Shown here in pieces: positions 59,098 through 64,000 of a DNA stretch of 64,000 nucleotides (positions are counted from its first letter, which is position 1; each line of letters starts with the position of its first letter). A model generated the notes under the pieces. That model saw only the letters and a list, made by a program, of their open reading frames with translations. It searched no databases and was not told the origin of the DNA. Both the position numbers and the translations under genes were made by a program. Source of the DNA: Bacteroides mediterraneensis (GTDB taxonomy: Bacteria > Bacteroidota > Bacteroidia > Bacteroidales > Bacteroidaceae); contig NZ_LT635783.1 in the NCBI RefSeq assembly GCF_900128455.1, positions 1,204,919 through 1,268,918 on the forward strand, in the 5' to 3' direction.

Positions 59098-59105
59098 CAA
59101 ATATA
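59098..59105 (-). promoter_or_regulatory. Candidate -7 box of the mannosyltransferase operon
   Basis: Minus-strand TATATTTG matches TAnnTTTG, 20 bases before ATG 59077. The palindrome array begins 48 bases upstream of it. Confidence 0.45.
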
Positions 59106-59152
59106 CATATAAAATATGGATTCCTTTTCGAGTGCTTTATTTTTCTTCGGAA

Positions 59153-59256
59153 AAACGCAAGTGCGTTTGCCCTAAAGCGCAAGTGCGTTTCAAGTAAAAC
59201 GTAAGTGCGTTTCAGGTAAAACGCAAGTACGTTTTGAATCAAACGCAAGTGCGTTT
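59153..59256. repeat. Array of five palindromes with exact 22-bp period (type A)
   Basis: Five 16-bp near-palindromes start at 59153, 59175, 59197, 59219 and 59241: AAACGCAAGTGCGTTT, AAGCGCAAGTGCGTTT, AAACGTAAGTGCGTTT, AAACGCAAGTACGTTT, AAACGCAAGTGCGTTT. The 6-base spacers differ (GCCCTA, CAAGTA, CAGGTA, TGAATC); the last unit runs into seven T. It lies between divergent genes. The unit sequence is shared with the array at 23086. The remaining gap to the kinase ATG (59257-59424) holds an imperfect hairpin CCTTCT ... AGAAGG (59322-59350) and no clear promoter. Confidence 0.93.
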
Positions 59257-59424
59257 TTTTGCCTTCGCCAAGGAACTGGAAAATGGCCTTCTGAGGTGCT
59301 CCAGAGGGGGTGGTTGTACTTCCTTCTAAATTTTTTTGAAAAAAAGAAGGTGACGTACCTGCTTTCACAAAAAAAGTTTGTAGACTTGCGCCCGTATTGT
59401 AAAATAAGATTTGAAACTGAAGTT

Positions 59425-60264
59425 ATGATTATAGGTATAGATGTGGGAGGAAGCACCACCAAGATTGTAGGCATGGAAGACGGACGCATCCGTCATCCGA
59501 TGTTTGTGACGGCCACCGACCCTGTGACTTCGTTGTTCGGGGCTTTTGGCAAGTATATATACGACCATTCCATTCAGCTCTCGGAGGTGGAACAGGTGAT
59601 GCTGACCGGAGTGGGCAGTTCCTATATACAGCAGCCCTTGTACGGTTTGCCCACCGCCCGGACGGACGAGTTCATTGCCAACGGATTGAGTGCGCAGTAT
59701 GCTACCGGGCTGGACAAGCTGATGGTGGTGAGCATGGGTACGGGCACCTCCTTTGTGCGTGTGGAGAATGAGGAAATTCGTCACATAGGCGGCATCGGTA
59801 TCGGAGGCGGTACCTTGATGGGCTTGTCGCGCCTGTTGCTGCATACGCAGGACATTCTGTGGGTATCAGAACTGGCGGAGAAAGGCGATTTGCGGAACGT
59901 GGACTTGCAGATTCAGGATATTTGCCGTACCTCGTTGCCCGGCCTTCCTTTGGATGCGACGGCTTCGTTGCTGGGCAAACTGGATAACAATGCGGCTCCC
60001 GAGGATGTGGCTTTGGGCCTGATGCACATGGTCTTGCAGTCCATCGGGCAGGCAGCCGTACTGTCGGCTCTGGAGATGGGTATCCGCGATTTCGTGCTGA
60101 TAGGCAACCTGACGCAGCTTCCCCAGTGTCGTCCGGTGTTTGAAACCATCGGGCAGATGTACGACGTACGTTTCATCATTCCGGAGAATGCGGAGTATCA
60201 GACAGCCATAGGTGCGGCCTTGGCTTATATCAAAAAAATAGAAACCAGTCTGGTAAGGGAGTGA
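59425..60264 (+). CDS. Type II pantothenate kinase
   Basis: 279-residue kinase of the acetate/sugar-kinase fold from ATG 59425 (MIIGIDVGGSTTKIVGMEDG); a longer frame from 59296 is open but crosses the hairpin region. Phosphate loop IDVGGSTTK, VMLTGVGSSYI, and the second nucleotide motif VSMGTGTSFV with GGIGIGGGTLMGLS; the C-terminal adenosine motif FVLIGNLTQLP. It catalyses the first step of coenzyme A synthesis from pantothenate. It stands alone on the + strand, divergent from the mannosyltransferase operon and convergent with the TPR gene. Confidence 0.92.
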   Translation: MIIGIDVGGSTTKIVGMEDGRIRHPMFVTATDPVTSLFGAFGKYIYDHSIQLSEVEQVMLTGVGSSYIQQPLYGLPTARTDEFIANGLSAQYATGLDKLMVVSMGTGTSFVRVENEEIRHIGGIGIGGGTLMGLSRLLLHTQDILWVSELAEKGDLRNVDLQIQDICRTSLPGLPLDATASLLGKLDNNAAPEDVALGLMHMVLQSIGQAAVLSALEMGIRDFVLIGNLTQLPQCRPVFETIGQMYDVRFIIPENAEYQTAIGAALAYIKKIETSLVRE

Positions 60265-60283
60265 ACCTTATCGGACTGGTTTC
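60241..60283 (+). terminator. Hairpin overlapping the pantothenate kinase stop
   Basis: GAAACCAGTC (60241-60250) pairs with GACTGGTTTC (60274-60283), with an inner TAAGG/CCTTA pairing around the stop codon. There is no T-tract after it, so terminator strength is uncertain. Confidence 0.5.
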
Positions 60284-60355
60284 GGTCTTAGCCTAAAAAC
60301 GGTTGAGAATTCTCCTTCCATTCTTGAATGCTTACAACAAAATAATGTTTGGAGC

Positions 60356-60493
60356 TTACTTGTTTTTTTTATTTTTATCTTTAAATATGGTTCTTATCAG
60401 ATTAAAAATAGCTACAGTAAAAGCATAAAACAAACAAGGCTTGATGATACTTTTTGTTGAAGTTTCTGTAAACATATAGTACATTGACATCAT
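60356..60493 (-). CDS. Possible 45-residue membrane protein or gene remnant
   Basis: In the AT-rich 340-base gap between convergent genes, a minus-strand frame runs from ATG 60493 to TAA 60356. Its product has a hydrophobic middle (KPCLFYAFTVAIFNLIRTIF) and a lysine-rich end (KDKNKKNK), as in small membrane proteins. The frame stays open further upstream with the hydrophobic ITFFKDFFLLFG but without a usable ATG, which may mean a decayed 5' end. No relative recognised. Confidence 0.25.
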   Translation of the reverse strand: MMSMYYMFTETSTKSIIKPCLFYAFTVAIFNLIRTIFKDKNKKNK

Positions 60494-60603
60494 TCCGAAT
60501 AATAGAAAAAAGTCCTTAAAAAAAGTGATGTATATCTATAAATTTTTTCAATCATACTAATTGATAAATAGGTAGTGTAAAATGAACTGTGTCAGGATTA
60601 GTC

Positions 60604-62760
60604 TTATTCTTTTCGCAGAATATCCGCAATCAGGTAAATCTGGCTTTCCGTCACCTTTTGTGATTCCAAGGCCGCTTTGTCGGCCAGGAACAAGGCGATG
60701 AAGTCCTCTCCCGGTTCGCATCCGGCCTGTGCCTTCCGGTAATGGGACAGGGCCTGAGGGATGTTCCCCATGGCCAGATAGACGTGCCCGGAGTTCAGCC
60801 AGTCGTTTGCCTGAGGAGGCTCCAGCGCAAGCAGTTTTTCGTATATCCGGAGGGCATCTTCGTATTTTCCGGACATAAAATAGCACCAGCCGATGGCCCG
60901 CCGGGCTTTCTCCGGATGTGTTTCCAGGAATTCCACTTTGTAGAACAGCTTGATGGCTTCCGGATAGTTCTTGAGTGCTGTAAGACATTGTCCCGTCTGC
61001 ATCAGGAGGTGCAGGTTGTCAGGGTCGGCCTCCAGGACTTTCCGGTAGAAGGTGACAGCCATGGCATAATCTCCGGATTGTTTGTAGCATTGTGCCAGTT
61101 GCTTGAGCGTCCATAAATGGTTGGGCTTTAAGGCATCTGCCTGCAGATAGGCCCGGATGGCTTTCTCATAATCCTTGTTTTTCTGGTAGGCAAATCCCAG
61201 TTTTTGCCAGATTTCCGCTTGGGCCGGGTCTTTTTCAGCCAATGCTTCATAAAGTATGGCAGCTTCCTGCATGTACCCCTTGGAGAAGAGGTAGCCCGCA
61301 ATCTGGCCATGATACTCTCCTTTTAAAATCAGGGGACGAAGCAAGCTGTTGTTCCAGAAATCCAGCTTGTCTTTGAAAATGTCGTGCATCTCCTGTCTGA
61401 ACCGCCACAGCTTGTAGAACCGGTACAGGTTATGGATGTACTGCCGTTGGACGGTGTTGAGTTTCTGTTCTTCCAGGTTCTCGTTCAGATTTAGGTCGTT
61501 GGGTATCAGGTCTTCTCCGTTCAGCTTGGAACGCATGAAGGTCTGCTGGTCGTGAGGCAGTGACTGCGTGGCCAGGCAGAAGGAATATTTGTCGGAATCG
61601 CAGAATGCCGGGGAGCTGATCATCAGTCCGAGCAAGGATTTCTCGCTGAACGTCTTTCCCTTATAAATTCGGTACAGGTCGGGCACTTTCAAGCTGAACA
61701 GATAAAACCAATGGGCCGCTTCCTGGAAAAAGGAGAACGTTTTCAGCTGGGAGAAAGCAGTCATATACGTATCAGCGCCTTCCATCTGTAATTCACCCAA
61801 TTCGCGCATTTGCTTGTTCATCTGTTCCATGTCTTTCTGCCATTCCGGATTGAGGTCCTCGATGTCCTCTATTTCGATGGCCTTCAGTTCCGGGTTGCGT
61901 AATTGGGGGTTACGCATCATTTGAGGAATGATTTCCTCCCTCATTTTCTTGTCAATCTTTTCTGTTTCGCGCGAAAGAAGGAAAATGATTTGGATGTCGT
62001 GCAACTGTTTCAGGAGAGACGGGTTATCTTCCATCAGCTTCAATGCGGACACCAGCTCCGGATACAGGCGGATGCGGTCCGACTGGAAATAGGTGGCAAG
62101 TGCGATGCCTGCCAGTGCCCGTTGGCTGACTGCGGATTCGCTGCCCTGCTGATAGGCAAAAAACAGCCAGAGGAATTTCCGCTGGTCGAAAAGCTGCAGC
62201 AGGCTCAGGGTTACGGCGCTGGTCATCACCGCCTTGTCGTTGGTTGCCATGGAAGAGCTGAGGAACAGTTCGCGGGCTTCCTGGAAGTCTTCTTCACCCC
62301 ATTGTGTGGAAACCCATATCTTGTTGAACAATTCATCGATGGCATTCTGGTGGAGGGTGTAGTTTTGAAGGGCCTGCTCCTCTTCCTCAGGTGTCTGGGG
62401 AGAGGGTTGTTTGGCTGCTTCCAGCATGAAACCGATTTCCTTGAAGGTGTGCGGAGGTGTCTGCGCGAATTTCCTGAATTTATCCGCAAAATAGCCGTAG
62501 GCCTTTTCCTGGTCTTTCAGGAAATACGTTTTGTCGGCCAGCTCATATCCCTTGCATAGCAGCTGGTTGTAGATAGTTTCGCGTTGGGGGTCCTGCGTCC
62601 CCATTTCCGTATATTGAAGCATATAGTGATAAGTCGTCTGTTGGGTCTCAATCTGCGACTTCAGCTCCCAGTTATTCAGCGTGTTTGCAGCCTCTTTAAT
62701 CTTGGAGAAAGCTTCCTTGAGTCTTTTCTCGTGTAAGAGTTGAATGATTTCTTTGTGCAT
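60604..62760 (-). CDS. Large tetratricopeptide-repeat protein
   Basis: 718-residue cytoplasmic protein without signal peptide. The N-terminal 500 residues are helical and not recognised (MHKEIIQLLHEKRLKEAFSK start). From about 500 to 690 there are five to six TPR units (AEIWQKLGFAYQKNKDYEKA, TLKQLAQCYKQSGDYAMAV, HLLMQTGQCLTALKNYPEAI, AIGWCYFMSGKYEDALRIYE, WLNSGHVYLAMGNIPQALSH). Probably a scaffold for protein contacts; no enzyme motif. Its own -7 box lies upstream and no operon partner is present. Widely found in Bacteroides as an uncharacterised TPR protein. Confidence 0.82.
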   Translation of the reverse strand: MHKEIIQLLHEKRLKEAFSKIKEAANTLNNWELKSQIETQQTTYHYMLQYTEMGTQDPQRETIYNQLLCKGYELADKTYFLKDQEKAYGYFADKFRKFAQTPPHTFKEIGFMLEAAKQPSPQTPEEEEQALQNYTLHQNAIDELFNKIWVSTQWGEEDFQEARELFLSSSMATNDKAVMTSAVTLSLLQLFDQRKFLWLFFAYQQGSESAVSQRALAGIALATYFQSDRIRLYPELVSALKLMEDNPSLLKQLHDIQIIFLLSRETEKIDKKMREEIIPQMMRNPQLRNPELKAIEIEDIEDLNPEWQKDMEQMNKQMRELGELQMEGADTYMTAFSQLKTFSFFQEAAHWFYLFSLKVPDLYRIYKGKTFSEKSLLGLMISSPAFCDSDKYSFCLATQSLPHDQQTFMRSKLNGEDLIPNDLNLNENLEEQKLNTVQRQYIHNLYRFYKLWRFRQEMHDIFKDKLDFWNNSLLRPLILKGEYHGQIAGYLFSKGYMQEAAILYEALAEKDPAQAEIWQKLGFAYQKNKDYEKAIRAYLQADALKPNHLWTLKQLAQCYKQSGDYAMAVTFYRKVLEADPDNLHLLMQTGQCLTALKNYPEAIKLFYKVEFLETHPEKARRAIGWCYFMSGKYEDALRIYEKLLALEPPQANDWLNSGHVYLAMGNIPQALSHYRKAQAGCEPGEDFIALFLADKAALESQKVTESQIYLIADILRKE

Positions 62761-62824
62761 GATATTTGTTCAGAAGTCTAAAAATAATGGAGAGGATTCT
62801 TTTTCCACCCCCTTCCTTGGGAGA

Positions 62825-62832
62825 CAAAAGTA
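62825..62832 (-). promoter_or_regulatory. Candidate -7 box of the TPR gene
   Basis: Minus-strand TACTTTTG matches TAnnTTTG, 64 bases before the ATG at 62760. Confidence 0.4.
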
Positions 62833-63123
62833 ATAATTATTTCTTACTTTTCCGATTTTGGTGTTTGTATAAAAGAAAAAATAATGCTTTATGGAAAATT
62901 GTTTTCTTCTCATTATGAGGTGATTATGCGATTTTTGTGGGTTTTTCTCAGAAAAAGTTGAATTTTTTTTCTGTTGGCGGATAGGGGTTTTGCCGGTAAG
63001 CTGCGTTATGAAGACGAAATCACCTAGCTAAGTGAAACAACAGAGAAACTAAACGCAAGACTGTTCATCGATAGAAATTGAATAAGAATTGCATAATTTT
63101 TAATGATTAAAAAACTAGAACTT
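62833..63123. other. AT-rich intergenic region, no gene seen
   Basis: Together with 62761-62832 this is a 363-base gap between divergent genes. It is rich in A/T runs. No RNA gene, long reading frame or strong hairpin is seen, and no clear TAnnTTTG box precedes the + strand gene at 63124. Confidence 0.5.
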
Positions 63124-63753
63124 ATGAAATTTAAATTTATTGCATTATCTTTGTGTATGTTGGCAAGTGCGAATCTGGTAAAAGGACAAGAACATAGTAA
63201 GAATTTCACACCTTCTGAAAACCGCCATGACATCCGTCTTTCGGTGAGTGACGGTTTGACTCAGGGAACGGTCGACGTGTTGGGTATGGGACTGCTGGAT
63301 GCGGTGACAGGCAGCAAGCGTACAGACGAAAATTACAGTCTGGTCTACGGCTTGGGTTATCGTTATTCTTTCGGACGTTTTAAGGTAGGTGCCGATTTGG
63401 GATTCTCTAAATCAAACAGCAAACTGACCTTGGCGGGAGAAACGACTCCTTCTCTGAAAGAAAGCAACCTGAATTTCCTGGTACTCCCGGCTGCGGAATT
63501 TGTGTACTATAAAAGAGGGCTGGTAGAATTGTATGGAACGGCTGCTGCCGGTGTGAACTTGAGCCGTCACAAGGAGAGCGCATTGACCGATGCCGGAAAA
63601 AAGGCGGTGCAAAAAGCTGATTTGAGCACTTCTTTTGCTTATCAGGTAAATCCGATTGCTTTGCGAGTGGGTAATGACCGGATAGGAGGTTTTGTGGAAG
63701 CCGGACTGGGACACAAAGGCTTTGTGACGGCAGGCGTTAGCTTGAAGTTTTAA
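63124..63753 (+). CDS. Small outer-membrane beta-barrel-like protein, unknown
   Basis: 209-residue secreted protein from ATG 63124 (MKFKFIALSLCMLASANLVKG signal peptide around residues 1-20); an ATG at 63103 in frame is less fitting. The mature part alternates polar and hydrophobic residues with strands such as YSLVYGLGYRYSFGRFKVGADLGFS (about 75-100), a lysine-rich loop near 155-165 and a last strand VTAGVSLKF ending in Phe, as in outer-membrane barrels. Not recognised by name. It is 30 bases before an ECF sigma factor gene in the same direction, so the two may be co-transcribed. Confidence 0.7.
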   Translation: MKFKFIALSLCMLASANLVKGQEHSKNFTPSENRHDIRLSVSDGLTQGTVDVLGMGLLDAVTGSKRTDENYSLVYGLGYRYSFGRFKVGADLGFSKSNSKLTLAGETTPSLKESNLNFLVLPAAEFVYYKRGLVELYGTAAAGVNLSRHKESALTDAGKKAVQKADLSTSFAYQVNPIALRVGNDRIGGFVEAGLGHKGFVTAGVSLKF

Positions 63754-63783
63754 TTAAATTCGAATATTGACTGAATCACGAGA

Positions 63784-64000
63784 ATGAAAGCCAATAGAAA
63801 GGACATATTCAAATCCCGCTTTCAGGAACATTATTCAAGGCTATGCCATATAGCCTATGGATATGTTTCTGACGCGGACGATGCGGAAGACATCGTGCAG
63901 GAACTCTTTATCGGTGTGTGGAACAAGCAGCTTGATGCCATGCCGGAAAAAGAATTCGCAGCCTATCTGACTACTTCCGTAAAAAACAGTTGTATTTCCT
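63784..64000 (+). CDS. ECF-type RNA polymerase sigma factor, 3' end outside the window
   Basis: First 72 codons of a sigma-70 family factor: MKANRKDIFKSRFQEHYSRL, then the region 2 core with HIAYGYVSDADDAEDIVQEL followed by FIGVWNK. The AEDIVQE-type helix and W are the core of sigma region 2. The short start and composition fit the Bacteroidetes ECF factors that are usually paired with a FecR-type anti-sigma and a SusC-like receptor, which may lie beyond the window edge. Confidence 0.9.
   Translation, partial: MKANRKDIFKSRFQEHYSRLCHIAYGYVSDADDAEDIVQELFIGVWNKQLDAMPEKEFAAYLTTSVKNSCIS

Noticed and set aside
58331..59368. Longer 345-residue version of the mannosyltransferase
   Set aside because: The extra N-terminal 97 residues come from translating the palindrome array and the promoter; ATG 59077 starts a normal GT2 protein behind a good -7 box.
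59190..59489. Minus-strand reading frame through the type A array
   Set aside because: The 22-bp repeat gives a repeating peptide (KRTCVLPETHLRF type) that is a by-product of the array, not a conserved domain.
62761..63123. tRNA or small RNA gene in the gap
   Set aside because: No cloverleaf, no T-loop GTTCRA-type sequence and no strong terminator hairpin were found.

Overview
This is a chromosome window from a gut-type Bacteroidales, most likely Bacteroides, Phocaeicola or a close relative. The case rests on: a hybrid two-component sensor/regulator (HTCS) beside glycoside hydrolases; a GH84 close in length and motif to the Bacteroides O-GlcNAcase; paired S46 dipeptidyl peptidases of the DPP7 and DPP11 types; many -7 boxes of the Bacteroides form TAnnTTTG; and weak ribosome binding sites. 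The species cannot be fixed from sequence reading alone.

Positions 1-23021 form a hemicellulose (xylan) degradation region. A first operon on the + strand encodes three tandem GH43-CBM6 enzymes, two GH31 enzymes and a small SGNH acetyl esterase. It converges on a 1365-residue HTCS. Divergent from the HTCS is a second operon matching the xylan core set known from Prevotella/Bacteroides: multidomain acetylesterase, GPH-type symporter, GH10 xylanase, cytoplasmic GH43 and GH67 alpha-glucuronidase. A 1325-bp IS4-type element with a 9-bp target duplication sits in what was a 19-bp gap between the symporter and the xylanase. No SusC/SusD pair is visible. Instead a stand-alone TonB-dependent receptor (23223-25679) lies divergent from a CE1-type esterase.

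Positions 27007-38066 hold a LuxR-type regulator with an apparently dead receiver domain, a COG2509-type FAD protein, a three-gene cell-envelope cluster (lipoprotein, DUF5723-like outer-membrane protein, OmpA/TPR protein), GH84 and radA. Positions 38168-43443 are a complete threonine operon: bifunctional thrA, the apgM-family proposed homoserine kinase, and thrC. It is preceded by a possible leader-peptide attenuator.

Positions 43699-63753 are mostly housekeeping and envelope genes: cytidylate-kinase-like protein, MATE exporter, subtilase, xseA-xseB, tandem DPP7 and DPP11, and a DUF4369 lipoprotein. Next comes a tightly packed minus-strand operon (polyprenol-phosphate mannosyltransferase, pyrC, stand-alone MetH activation domain, metallophosphoesterase, plsC), then type II pantothenate kinase, a TPR protein and a small outer-membrane-like protein. 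The window ends inside an ECF sigma factor gene.

The most unusual structure is a set of three intergenic arrays of short palindromes (23086-23167, 43476-43567, 59153-59256). All three repeat with an exact 22-bp period. Two share one palindrome sequence; the third has an unrelated sequence but the same period.
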